From positions 1 to 64,000 of the forward strand of contig NZ_VKKY01000002.1 of NCBI RefSeq assembly GCF_008271695.1: a DNA stretch of 64,000 nt, written 5' to 3'. This document shows positions 8,752-16,950 of this stretch, one piece after another. Position numbers and translations under genes: made by a program. Numbering within the stretch: the stretch's first letter is position 1; each line of letters opens with the position of its first letter. The stretch is from Rufibacter hautae. Its GTDB lineage: Bacteria; Bacteroidota; Bacteroidia; Cytophagales; Hymenobacteraceae. The notes under the pieces were generated by a model. It worked only from the letters and a program-made list of their open reading frames with translations. It was not told the DNA's origin and made no database searches.

Positions 8752-10152
8752 TTAATCCTTATATCCAAGTATTTGAAGCATGGAATCTACGTCCTGCTCC
8801 TCGGCAAAAACCCAAGACTTTAACTCGCCATTTGCCTCGCGGTCAATGATGATATGCTTGGGCGATGGGATGAGGCAATGCTTGATTCCGCCGTATCCGC
8901 TGAGGCTTTCCTGGTAGGCACCCGTATGGAAGAATCCAATGTATTGCGGCTCTGGTTGCTCTTTCTGGATCTTGGGCAAAAACACTTGGAAAGAGTGCAT
9001 CTCAGAGTTGTAGTAGTCCTGGCTGTCGCAGGTAAGGCCGCCAATGTTCAGGCGCTGGTAATTCTTGTCCCAGTTGTTCAAAGCCAACAGGATGTAGCGC
9101 TGGTTCAAGGCCCAGGTATCCGGCAGGTTGGTGATGAATGAACCGTCAATCATGTACCAGAGCTCTTTGTCGTTCTGCAGTTTGGTATCCAGGATGGAGT
9201 ACACGTGCGCGCCGCTTTCGCCCACGGTATAGATCCCGAACTCGGTGAAGATATTCGGCTCCGGCACTCCCTCTGCTTTGCAGATATTTTGGATGGTGCG
9301 CAGAATCTCCTCAATCATGTACCGGTAGTTGTAATCAAACTGGATAGAGGTCTTGATGGGGAAACCACCGCCAATATCAATGGTGTCCAGCTCAGGGCAC
9401 AACTTCTTCATCTCGCAGTACTTGTGCACAAATCGGCTCAGTTCTGACCAATAGTACGATGTATCCTTGATGCCTGTATTGATGAAATAGTGAAGCATCT
9501 TCAGCTTGAACTTGGGATTATTCGCTATCTTGTTTTTATACAGGTCTACTACGTCATTGTAGTTAATGCCCAGGCGCGAGGTGTAGAACTGGAACTTAGG
9601 CTCCTCATCTGAGGCCAACCTGATGCCCACCTGGCACTCGCCGTTTACGTGTTGCTCATAGTGGTCAATCTCGCCCAGATGGTCCAGTACCGGGGTTACG
9701 TTCTTGAAGCCATCGTTGAGCATGGACGTGATATGGTCACGGTAAAGCTCGCGCTTGAAACCGTTGCAGACCACAAACACGTCTTTGTTTACCTTGCCTT
9801 TCTCGTACAGCGCCCTGATGATGGGCATGTCAAAGGAAGAGGAGGTCTCAATATGGATGTCATTCTTCAGGGCCTCTTCCAGTACAAAAGAGAAGTGCGA
9901 TGACTTGGTGCAATAGCAATAGGTGTACGTTCCCTGGTAATTCAGCTTCTCCATAGATTCCCGGAAAAGGATTTTCGCCTTCTGAATCTGGGAGCTGATT
10001 TTAGGTAAATAGGTGAGGCGCAGCGGGGTGCCGTATTGCTTCACCAGTTCCATCATAGGGATGCCGTTGAAAAAGAGTTCGTTATCGTGAACGGTGAATT
10101 CCTCGGTGGGGAAATCAAAGGTTTGGTGTATGAGGTCTGTGTATTTATCCAT
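8752..10152 (-). CDS. speA: Arginine decarboxylase (PLP-dependent)
   Basis: This enzyme decarboxylates arginine to agmatine, the first step of one polyamine route, using pyridoxal phosphate. It resembles the compact Bacteroidota arginine decarboxylase of the Orn/DAP/Arg decarboxylase group (466 residues, far shorter than the E. coli SpeA of about 650). The likely PLP lysine is Lys83 in YCYCTKSSHF. The substrate/PLP face shows ELDTIDIGGGFPIK and, near the C-terminus, HTGAYQESLSGYGG. I start it at the ATG at 10152 (MDKYTDLIHQ); the frame extends eight codons upstream. It is divergent from the arginase-like gene with only 85 bp between, so the two probably share a control region. Confidence 0.85.
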   Translation of the reverse strand: MDKYTDLIHQTFDFPTEEFTVHDNELFFNGIPMMELVKQYGTPLRLTYLPKISSQIQKAKILFRESMEKLNYQGTYTYCYCTKSSHFSFVLEEALKNDIHIETSSSFDMPIIRALYEKGKVNKDVFVVCNGFKRELYRDHITSMLNDGFKNVTPVLDHLGEIDHYEQHVNGECQVGIRLASDEEPKFQFYTSRLGINYNDVVDLYKNKIANNPKFKLKMLHYFINTGIKDTSYYWSELSRFVHKYCEMKKLCPELDTIDIGGGFPIKTSIQFDYNYRYMIEEILRTIQNICKAEGVPEPNIFTEFGIYTVGESGAHVYSILDTKLQNDKELWYMIDGSFITNLPDTWALNQRYILLALNNWDKNYQRLNIGGLTCDSQDYYNSEMHSFQVFLPKIQKEQPEPQYIGFFHTGAYQESLSGYGGIKHCLIPSPKHIIIDREANGELKSWVFAEEQDVDSMLQILGYKD

Positions 10153-10237
10153 TATAATGTAAAGGGCTATCCCCAACGGATAGCGTGCGAAATTGCTTGT
10201 ATTTTACCATCTTTGCAAAAACTAGTTTCCGTTTTGC

Positions 10238-11218
10238 ATGAAAAAAATCAGACTGATAGAAGTGAAATCTGAGCTAGGTGCGGGCACACGCGGAGCTAGT
10301 TTGGGCATTGACGCCCTCAAGATCGCGTGCCTGAACAAACAGTCCGATTATTTTAAACGGTTCACCGCCGTAGAGGTGCCCAACCTCAACGATGTGCTGT
10401 TTGAAAAGAACCTGTTTCCCTATGCCAAATACATTGACAGTGTGCTGCAGACGTACAAACGCATCAGTAACACTGTTGAACAAACATTAGAGCTTGGAAT
10501 GTTCCCGCTGCTGCTGGCCGGCGACCATTCCAATGCCGGGGGTACCATTGCCGGCATTAAGGCCGCGTACCCAGACAAAACCCTGGGCGTGATCTGGGTA
10601 GACGCGCACGCCGACATCCACTCACCGTACACCACGCCTTCCGGCAACATGCACGGCATGCCGCTGGCCGCCTCCCTGGCCGAGGACAACCTGGACTGCA
10701 AAGTGAACGAACCAGACCAGGAAACTATTTTCTTCTGGGAGTCGCTGAAGAAGGTAGGCACAGACCAGCCCAAGATCAAACACCAGCACATTGTCTACAT
10801 TGTGACCCGCAGCTACGAGAAGCCCGAGGTGTACCTGTTTGACAAGCACAACATCAAGAACTTCACGTACCCCGAGGTGATGGCCAAAGGCATGGAGCAG
10901 GTGGCCGAAGAAGCCCTGAACCGCCTGCGGGACTGCGACATCATCTACGTCTCCTTTGACGTGGACAGCCTGGACTCTAAGTTTTCCAAGGGTACCGGCA
11001 CTCCGGTAGAGGTGGGCTTGAACGTGGCGCAGGCCAAAGAGCTGTGTTACCTGCTGGTGAGTAACCCAAAGGTGATTTGCTTTGAGATGGTGGAGATAAA
11101 CCCCACCCTGGACGCGGAGAATACCATGGCGCAGAACGCCTTTGAAATTTTAGAACACACTACAGAAGCTATTCAGGACCGGTTGGCCAAAGAGGCGCAG
11201 TCAGTACCTATGGCTTAA
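10238..11218 (+). CDS. Arginase/agmatinase family hydrolase, probably arginase
   Basis: This is a binuclear-manganese ureohydrolase. It probably hydrolyses arginine to ornithine and urea. Metal-binding motifs are GDHSNAGG (about residues 94-101), DAHADIHSP (about 122-130) and SFDVDSLD (about 235-242). The DAHADIHSPYTTPSGNMHG region resembles the TTxSGNxHG loop of arginases more than agmatinases, but the divergent arginine decarboxylase would make an agmatinase role logical, so both are possible. Length (326) fits the family. The next gene, argS, begins 6 bp after its stop, so the two are very likely cotranscribed. Confidence 0.82.
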   Translation: MKKIRLIEVKSELGAGTRGASLGIDALKIACLNKQSDYFKRFTAVEVPNLNDVLFEKNLFPYAKYIDSVLQTYKRISNTVEQTLELGMFPLLLAGDHSNAGGTIAGIKAAYPDKTLGVIWVDAHADIHSPYTTPSGNMHGMPLAASLAEDNLDCKVNEPDQETIFFWESLKKVGTDQPKIKHQHIVYIVTRSYEKPEVYLFDKHNIKNFTYPEVMAKGMEQVAEEALNRLRDCDIIYVSFDVDSLDSKFSKGTGTPVEVGLNVAQAKELCYLLVSNPKVICFEMVEINPTLDAENTMAQNAFEILEHTTEAIQDRLAKEAQSVPMA

Positions 11219-11224
11219 AGACAG

Positions 11225-13021
11225 ATGAAACAACTTGAAACCCAGATTGCCCAGGCGCTGAGCCAGGCGTTACAAGATACGTTCCAGCACGCGCTTCCCG
11301 CAGAGCAGATTAACCTGCAGCCTACGCGTAAGGAGTTTGCCGGCACTTTCACGTTTGTGACTTTCCCGCTTACCAAAGCCTTGGGCAAAGGCCCTGAGCA
11401 GATTGGGCAGGCCTTGGGCGAGGCGCTTACGCAAGGAGCCCCGCAGGTCGCCGGCTACAACGTGGTCAAAGGCTTCCTCAACATCGAGATCAAAGACAGC
11501 GTGTGGCTGCAGCAGTTCTCTGAGCAGGTTTCTGGTTTAGGGGCTGGTTTTTCAGAAACAGGCCCTAAACAGAAAGTGGTGGTAGAATACTCTTCGCCGA
11601 ACACAAACAAGCCGCTGCACCTAGGCCATTTGCGCAACAACTTCCTGGGCTACTCCGTGGCCGAGATCCTGAAAGCGGCGGGCCGCGAGGTGGTGAAAGC
11701 CAACCTGGTGAACGACCGTGGCATCCACATCTGCAAGTCCATGATCGCCTATGAGAAATTCGGGCAGGGCGAGACGCCGCAGAGCGCCGGCATCAAGGGC
11801 GACCACCTGGTGGGCAAGTACTACGTGGAGTTCGACAAGGCCTACAAGCAGGAGATTGACCAGCTGGTGGCGCAGGGCGTAGACAAGGAGCAGGCCAAAA
11901 AGCAGGCTCCCCTTATGCTGGAAACCCAGGAAATGCTCCAGAAATGGGAGCAGCACGACCCTGCCACCATCGCCCTTTGGGAGAAGATGAACGGCTGGGT
12001 GTACGAGGGCTTCACGGCCACTTACCAGAATATTGGGGTGGACTTTGACAAGTTCTACTATGAGTCTGGTACCTACCTCTTAGGCAAAGACCGCGTGGAG
12101 GAAGGCCTGGAAAAAGGCGTCTTTTTCAAGAAGCCCGACGGCTCCGTGTGGATTGATTTGACCGAGGAAGGTCTGGACGAGAAACTGGTGCTCCGCGCCG
12201 ACGGTACCTCGGTGTACATCACCCAGGATCTCGGCACCGCCGAACTCAAATACCAGGATTTCCACTACGACCAGTCTGTGTACGTGGTGGCCGATGAGCA
12301 GAACTACCACTTCCAGGTTTTAAAGGCGATTTTAAAGAAACTGCAGAAACCCTACGCCGACGGCATCTATCACCTTTCCTACGGCATGGTGGACCTACCC
12401 AGCGGTAAGATGAAGTCCCGCGAAGGGACCGTGGTAGACGCCGATGAACTGGTGGAGGAGATGATTGACACTGCCCGCCAGAAAACCGATGAACTGGGCA
12501 AGATTGAGGGTTTCACCCCTGAGGAGGCGCAGAAACTCTACCATACACTGGCCATGGGCGCGCTCAAGTACTTCCTTCTGAAGGTAGACCCCAAGAAACG
12601 GATGCTGTTCAACCCCGAGGAGTCCATCGACTTTAAAGGCAACACCGGTCCGTTCATCCAGTACACCCACGCGCGTATTGCAGCCATCCAACGCAAAGCG
12701 AACGAACTAGGCATCTCGGCCACTGCCGATGCGTTTGCTGGCGTAGAGGGATTGCACGAGACGGAGCGCGAGGTGTTGGTGCTGCTGAACTACGCAGACT
12801 CCATCATTGACGAGGCGGCCCGCAACTTCGCGCCGTCTATTATTGCGCAGTACGCGTTTGACGTAGCCAAGGCCTACAACCGTTTCTACACTGAGGTTCC
12901 TATTTTCCAGGAGACCAACCCTCAGGTCCTGAGTTTCCGGATTGCCTTGTCTGCGCAGGTGGCCAAGACCCTGAAACTGGTCATGGGCTTGCTGGGCATC
13001 ACGGTGCCAGAGCGGATGTAA
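11225..13021 (+). CDS. argS: Arginyl-tRNA synthetase
   Basis: ArgS attaches arginine to tRNA-Arg in the cytoplasm. The class I HIGH signature appears as HLGH in KPLHLGHLRNN (about residues 130-140), the KMSKS-like loop as GKMKSREGT (about 397-405), and the C-terminal anticodon-binding DALR domain ends in LLGITVPERM. Length (598) is normal. The junction between the N-terminal Add-1 domain and the catalytic core, about residues 104-115, is encoded by a P element copy (11535-11570) read in frame as GLGAGFSETGPKQ. It follows the arginase-like gene by 6 bp, tying arginine supply, breakdown and charging together in one region. Confidence 0.96.
   Translation: MKQLETQIAQALSQALQDTFQHALPAEQINLQPTRKEFAGTFTFVTFPLTKALGKGPEQIGQALGEALTQGAPQVAGYNVVKGFLNIEIKDSVWLQQFSEQVSGLGAGFSETGPKQKVVVEYSSPNTNKPLHLGHLRNNFLGYSVAEILKAAGREVVKANLVNDRGIHICKSMIAYEKFGQGETPQSAGIKGDHLVGKYYVEFDKAYKQEIDQLVAQGVDKEQAKKQAPLMLETQEMLQKWEQHDPATIALWEKMNGWVYEGFTATYQNIGVDFDKFYYESGTYLLGKDRVEEGLEKGVFFKKPDGSVWIDLTEEGLDEKLVLRADGTSVYITQDLGTAELKYQDFHYDQSVYVVADEQNYHFQVLKAILKKLQKPYADGIYHLSYGMVDLPSGKMKSREGTVVDADELVEEMIDTARQKTDELGKIEGFTPEEAQKLYHTLAMGALKYFLLKVDPKKRMLFNPEESIDFKGNTGPFIQYTHARIAAIQRKANELGISATADAFAGVEGLHETEREVLVLLNYADSIIDEAARNFAPSIIAQYAFDVAKAYNRFYTEVPIFQETNPQVLSFRIALSAQVAKTLKLVMGLLGITVPERM
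11535..11570. repeat. P element copy 4, in frame inside argS
   Basis: GTTTAGGGGCTG pairs with CAGGCCCTAAAC (11 of 12 positions) around TTTTTCAGAAA-like sequence. It encodes a Gly/Ser/Pro-containing linker in ArgS without disturbing the frame. Confidence 0.6.
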
Positions 13022-13089
13022 TTTGCCAGAAAAGCAAAGGCGGGAGAATCAGAAGGGAAGCAGGACACGTTAAAGGAAGAACCCCGTGG

Positions 13090-13126
13090 ATTTTAGGCCG
13101 GTTTTATCAAAAATTGGCTCAAAACG
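13090..13126. repeat. P element copy 5
   Basis: Imperfect palindrome from ATTTTAGGCCGG to TGGCTCAAAACGG, 69 bp after the argS stop and 85 bp before the glutathione peroxidase gene. Confidence 0.6.
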
Positions 13127-13210
13127 GAGAAGCTTTCTTCCAATGTTTGATTTAGAAGTAACAGAACATATTTTACCCAGAACGGTTAAGGAAATAAAAC
13201 CCATTGCATT

Positions 13211-13798
13211 ATGCTACAGCTTGTAACCCTATTCTCGCTCTCTCTCATGATGGCCTGCTCTTCGCCGGCTGCCAAGACGCCTGAGACACCAACCGCTACC
13301 AACATGAATACAGCCACCGCCTCTTCCTCTATCTATGAAATTCCGTTGAAGACCATTGACGGAAAAGACACCAGCCTGAAGCAGTACAAAGGCAAAAAGG
13401 TACTCATCGTGAACGTGGCTTCTGAGTGTGGTTTCACGCCGCAGTACGCAGACCTGGAGAAACTCCACAAACTGCACGGCGACAAAGTGGTAGTACTGGG
13501 TTTCCCGGCCAATGACTTTGGCGGCCAGGAAAAAGGCTCCAACGAGGAAATCGCCCAGTTCTGCCAGAAGAACTTCGGGGTGTCGTTCCCCATGTTCCAG
13601 AAAGCCTCGGTGATAGGGGCGGAGCAGCAGCCGTTGTACAAATGGCTCACCAGCAAGGATGCCAACGGCAGCAATGCCAGCGCGCCAAGCTGGAACTTCT
13701 GCAAGTACCTCATCAGCGAAAACGGCCAGATCATCAAATTCTATCCTTCCAAAGTGTCTCCTCTGAGCGAGGAGTTGCTGCGTGACATCAATAGCTAA
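13211..13798 (+). CDS. Glutathione peroxidase family lipoprotein
   Basis: This thiol peroxidase probably reduces hydroperoxides in the periplasm, more likely with thioredoxin-like than glutathione donors (family inference). A signal peptide ends in a lipobox-like MACS (Cys16), then a Thr/Ala-rich linker leads to the fold. The peroxidatic residue is Cys, not Sec, in NVASECGFTPQY; the GPx tetrad partners are visible as Gln in GGQEKG, and Trp and Asn in WNFCKYL. The 195-residue length equals a standard 160-residue GPx plus an export segment. The stop codon lies 9 bp before the menA start, so the two genes may be cotranscribed. Confidence 0.88.
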   Translation: MLQLVTLFSLSLMMACSSPAAKTPETPTATNMNTATASSSIYEIPLKTIDGKDTSLKQYKGKKVLIVNVASECGFTPQYADLEKLHKLHGDKVVVLGFPANDFGGQEKGSNEEIAQFCQKNFGVSFPMFQKASVIGAEQQPLYKWLTSKDANGSNASAPSWNFCKYLISENGQIIKFYPSKVSPLSEELLRDINS

Positions 13799-13800
13799 CA

Positions 13801-13837
13801 GTTTTAAGTGGATTTAGAAATATCGGCCCCAAAACGG
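13801..13837. repeat. P element copy 6, carrying the menA start
   Basis: Runs from GTTTTAAGTGGATTT to ATCGGCCCCAAAACGG, beginning 3 bp after the peroxidase stop. The GTG at 13808 inside its left arm is the only usable start for menA. Confidence 0.65.
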
Positions 13838-14746
13838 CCAACAGCGGGCACGTGGGTATCGGCTTTCCGGTTACGCACGCTGCCCCTTTCTTTGTCTTGT
13901 ATTGGCATGGGCGGTTTCCTGGCGGCCGCCGACCATCTTTCCAGGTGGCCGGTGCTCTTGCTCTGCGTCCTGACCACCCTTTTCCTGCAGATTCTCTCCA
14001 ACCTCGCCAATGATTACGGAGACACCAAACACGGCGCCGACAGCCAACACCGTGAAGGTCCGCAACGGGCGGTGCAGGCTGGGCAGATCTCTCCCGGCCA
14101 GATGCGAACGGCCATCATTGTATTCAGCCTTTTGTCGCTGGCTTCTGGTGTAGGCTTGCTGTGGGTGGCCTTGGGGACCTCGGGGCTTTACCTGTTCTTG
14201 TTTTTCCTTTTACTGGGGATTGGCGCTATCTGGGCGGCCATCGGCTATACCAACGGCGGCAAGCCTTACGGGTACGCCGGTTTGGGTGATATCTCCGTTT
14301 TCTTTTTCTTTGGCTGGGTAGGGGTGTTGGGGACTTACTTTCTGCAGACCGAGCGCATTTTCTCAGAACTGCTGCTGCCTGCCTCCAGTCTGGGCTTTTT
14401 TTCAGCGGCCGTGTTGAACGTGAACAACATTAGAGACATCAAGTCAGATGAACTGGCGGGGAAGCGGTCGGTGCCGGTGCGGTTGGGTGCCCTGCGGGCC
14501 CGGCGCTACCATTGGGTGTTGCTGCTGGCTGGTATTCTTTGCACGGTGGTGTTTGTCTGGGTGCGGGTGAACGCCACGTTCTGGCCTTGGCTCTTTTTGG
14601 GTTCCCTGCCGCTTTTGCTCTTCAACGGCCGCGAAGTGAAACGTCGTCAAACCCCTGCGCAACTTGATCCGCTCCTGAAACAAATGGCGCTTTCCACGCT
14701 TTGCTTTGTCGTACTCTTGGGAATTGGATTGCTGTTGGATAGGTAA
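13808..14746 (+). CDS. menA: 1,4-dihydroxy-2-naphthoate polyprenyltransferase
   Basis: MenA is an inner-membrane UbiA-family prenyltransferase that joins the polyprenyl tail to dihydroxynaphthoate in menaquinone synthesis. The first family block, SAFRLRTLPLSL, is near residue 18. The magnesium/diphosphate motif is NDYGDTKHGAD, followed by GPQRAV, and the second Asp motif is NNIRDIKSDELAGKRSVPVRLG. About eight membrane segments fill the 312 residues. The GTG start at 13808 is forced: the in-frame codon before it is TAA, and no other ATG/GTG/TTG precedes the conserved block. The start and first ten codons come from a P element. A P-containing hairpin lies just after the stop. Confidence 0.93.
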   Translation: MDLEISAPKRPTAGTWVSAFRLRTLPLSLSCIGMGGFLAAADHLSRWPVLLLCVLTTLFLQILSNLANDYGDTKHGADSQHREGPQRAVQAGQISPGQMRTAIIVFSLLSLASGVGLLWVALGTSGLYLFLFFLLLGIGAIWAAIGYTNGGKPYGYAGLGDISVFFFFGWVGVLGTYFLQTERIFSELLLPASSLGFFSAAVLNVNNIRDIKSDELAGKRSVPVRLGALRARRYHWVLLLAGILCTVVFVWVRVNATFWPWLFLGSLPLLLFNGREVKRRQTPAQLDPLLKQMALSTLCFVVLLGIGLLLDR

Positions 14747-14768
14747 ATTCTAGCTGAGTAATATAAAG

Positions 14769-14823
14769 AAGCGCCTATGTTTTAAGGTCGATTTCACAAA
14801 ATCGACCTTAAAACAGAGGCGCT
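14769..14823. terminator. Bidirectional terminator built around a P element
   Basis: Outer arms AAGCGCCT (14769-14776) and AGGCGCTT (14816-14823) pair perfectly and enclose the 16-bp perfect arms of P element copy 7, separated from them by only 2 nt (left) and 1 nt (right). The hairpin lies between the convergent menA and helicase genes, and the minus side continues CTTTATAT. Confidence 0.8.
14779..14814. repeat. P element copy 7 (most symmetrical copy)
   Basis: GTTTTAAGGTCGATTT (14779-14794) and AAATCGACCTTAAAAC (14799-14814) are perfect complements with a 4-nt loop. This is the best-preserved palindrome of the family in the window. Confidence 0.8.
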
Positions 14824-14853
14824 TAACTTTCCAGAATGTTCTGCTAGAATAAA

Positions 14854-16356
14854 TTATTCTGCTGATGCTGCAGCTGGTGGCGCTTGGGTGGTTTGGCCGC
14901 CCTCAGTGGCTCTTGGGCCAGCTGGTTTCTTGCGGCGCTTCTTCTTGCGCTTTATTGCCTCGCCTTCCACTCTGGGGGCTTGCGGTTGCCCTTCTGTCCG
15001 TGGGGGACGGGGCGTAGCGCCTTCGGTAGGGGAGGTGCCGGCTGGTTTCTCGCCGCGCGGTTTGCCGTCTCTTCTTCGGGTATTGTCACGGGTTCCGCTG
15101 CCTTCCCGGCGTCTGCCCTCGGGGCGGCCGCTTTCTGGTCTGGCGCTTCTTCCTTCTGGTCTGCCTCCTCTGCCACGGCCACCGCCTCTTTTGCTGTTCC
15201 CCACCGGGTCAAACGCCGGGCTCTCGCCCAGACCTTCTGGCAAAGTAAGTTTGGGCAGTTCGCGCTCAATCAGTTTCTCAATCTTCACCAGGCGCTCCTG
15301 GTCTTGCTCGTTCACAAACGTGATGGCGGTACCAGAGGTCTCGGCGCGGGCCGTACGGCCGATGCGGTGTACGTAATCCTCAGCATCCTGGGGCACGTCA
15401 AAGTTCACCACATGGCTGATGCCTTCCACGTCAATGCCGCGGGACATCACATCCGTGGCTACCAATACCTGTAGTTGCTTGTTCCGGAAACGCTGGAGGG
15501 TAGCTTCGCGCTCGTCCTGGGTTCGGTCAGAGCTGATGCCCTCGGCCTCAAAACCCATTTTTTGCAGGGAGCGCACAATGTCGTTCACGGCGTTCTTCCG
15601 GGACGTGAACAGAATCATGGTCTGGATCTGCTCGTCCTTTAGTATGTGCTGCAATACCCGCAGTTTCTGGTTGTCATACACCAGGTAAATGCGCTGGTCA
15701 ATGTTAGCGGCCGGCTTGGAGATAGAAAGGCTGATTTCCTCTGGGGTTTGCAGGATCTGCTTCGCGAAGTTCCTGATCTTGGGCGGCATGGTAGCCGAGA
15801 ACATGAGGGTTTGGCGCTCTTTCGGTAGTTGGGAGATGATCTTCATGAGATCGTCCATAAAACCCATGTCCAGCATTTTATCGGCCTCGTCCAGGATAAG
15901 GTACTTCAGTTGGTCTAACTTCACGTAGCCCATCTGCATGTGGGCAATCAGGCGCCCTGGCGTGGCCACTATGATGTCTGCGCCACTGGTGAGGGCCTTC
16001 TTCTGCTGGTCCCAGTTCTGGGCGTTGTTGCCTCCGTAAATGGCAATAGAGGTGGCGCCGGTGAAATAGCTCAAGCCCTCTACCTGATCATCTATCTGCT
16101 TGGCCAGCTCGCGGGTAGGTACCAACACCAGGGTGCTGGTGAAATCATACTTGGCCTCGGTGATCTTGCTGAGCGTAGGCACCAGGAATGCTGCGGTTTT
16201 ACCGGTCCCGGTCTGGGCGCAGGCAATCAGATCCTTTGATTCTAATATGTGCGGAATGGCCTGGGCTTGGATGGGAGTTGCCTGTTTATAACCCATGGAC
16301 CGAATACCTTCCAGTAAGTCGGGCTGTAGGTTGAAATCATCAAATGTAACACTCAT
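14854..16356 (-). CDS. DEAD-box RNA helicase, RhlE-like
   Basis: This ATP-dependent RNA helicase probably acts in RNA turnover, ribosome assembly or cold adaptation. All core motifs are present: Q motif GYKQATPIQ, Walker A AQTGTGKT, PTRELA, DEAD as LILDEADKML, SAT in MFSATMP, and HRIGRTAR. After about residue 370 the protein becomes a basic Arg/Gly/Pro-rich tail (GGGRGRGGRPEGR and many RPE/RRR units) of roughly 110 residues, likely an RNA-binding disordered tail. I start it at the ATG at 16356 (MSVTFDDFNL, 500 residues) rather than 11 codons upstream. A long upstream gap would allow a long 5' leader, common for cold-induced helicases, but no structure is obvious. Confidence 0.92.
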   Translation of the reverse strand: MSVTFDDFNLQPDLLEGIRSMGYKQATPIQAQAIPHILESKDLIACAQTGTGKTAAFLVPTLSKITEAKYDFTSTLVLVPTRELAKQIDDQVEGLSYFTGATSIAIYGGNNAQNWDQQKKALTSGADIIVATPGRLIAHMQMGYVKLDQLKYLILDEADKMLDMGFMDDLMKIISQLPKERQTLMFSATMPPKIRNFAKQILQTPEEISLSISKPAANIDQRIYLVYDNQKLRVLQHILKDEQIQTMILFTSRKNAVNDIVRSLQKMGFEAEGISSDRTQDEREATLQRFRNKQLQVLVATDVMSRGIDVEGISHVVNFDVPQDAEDYVHRIGRTARAETSGTAITFVNEQDQERLVKIEKLIERELPKLTLPEGLGESPAFDPVGNSKRGGGRGRGGRPEGRSARPESGRPEGRRREGSGTRDNTRRRDGKPRGEKPAGTSPTEGATPRPPRTEGQPQAPRVEGEAIKRKKKRRKKPAGPRATEGGQTTQAPPAAASAE

Positions 16357-16950
16357 TGTTCTGTATCTTCTTGTAAGCCAGCGGTGCAATTAGGCTGGCC
16401 ATTGTATAAGGTCTGTAAAGATAACCTTTTCTGCCGTTTGGTTTGGTGTTGTTTCTAAACAAAGCGCTTCAAAACAGAAGTAATTAATCATTTCTATATA
16501 CCTGTTTAGTTGTATACAAATTGCACTATATAGAATTTACAGATAAGATTTTTAAAGGAAGGTTGTTGTAAGAATACAATAAGCAAAACTGCGTATTTGG
16601 GCCGTAAAACCGTTGAATATAGGTTTTTTGGCTTAAAATTGGTTAAATAATATGAAATTATAAAGAACATATTTGTAACATTTTTTTAAAATACAATTGC
16701 GTGAAACCGCAAGTGTAAGCCTCCGTTAAAGCGTGTATAGAAAGAAATTGAAGATAACTAAGTTTACAAACCTTACCTACACTATGAAGCAAGCTTTACT
16801 AACCCCTCCCCTTAAATCTGATTAAGCTTAGGCAGTAAATAAAATTATTGCCAACGGAGCTAAAAAAAATAATACCCGCCTAAATGAGAATTTAGGTTCA
16901 CGGGACAACTACGTCTAATCTACATCCAATTTACCTTAATTCCTCCTATC
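16357..16950. other. Intergenic control region between the helicase and secreted protein 1
   Basis: This 594-bp AT-rich gap separates two divergent genes. It holds the ECF-like promoter of secreted protein 1 (16702-16728) and a leader of about 215 nt. On the minus strand TATCTTTA (16416-16423) is a 7-of-8 match to TANNTTTG, a possible helicase promoter. I see no small gene. Confidence 0.6.
16702..16728 (+). promoter_or_regulatory. ECF-sigma-like promoter of secreted protein 1
   Basis: TGAAACC (16702-16708), a 15-bp spacer, then CGTTA (16724-16728). The paralogous gene downstream has TGCAACC, 15 bp, CGTTA at the same distance from its start. The form fits the AAC-containing -35 and CGT-containing -10 of ECF sigma factors. 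Conservation between paralogs is the main evidence. Confidence 0.5.

Noticed and set aside
14888-15474. Long open frames on the plus strand opposite the helicase C-terminus
   Set aside because: They are shadows of the Arg/Gly/Pro-rich helicase tail, whose GC-rich codons leave few stops in other frames.
16592-16641. GGCCGTAAAACCG...GGTTTTTTGGCTTAAAATTGG region before secreted protein 1
   Set aside because: It recalls P element halves but the order and spacing are wrong, and it could be chance in AT-rich sequence.
16692-16740. Leader motif resembling a SAM-II type riboswitch (GCAACC...CGTTAAAG)
   Set aside because: Pairing expected for that pseudoknot is not evident, the downstream genes are surface proteins and not methionine genes, and an ECF-type promoter with equal spacing explains the conservation better.
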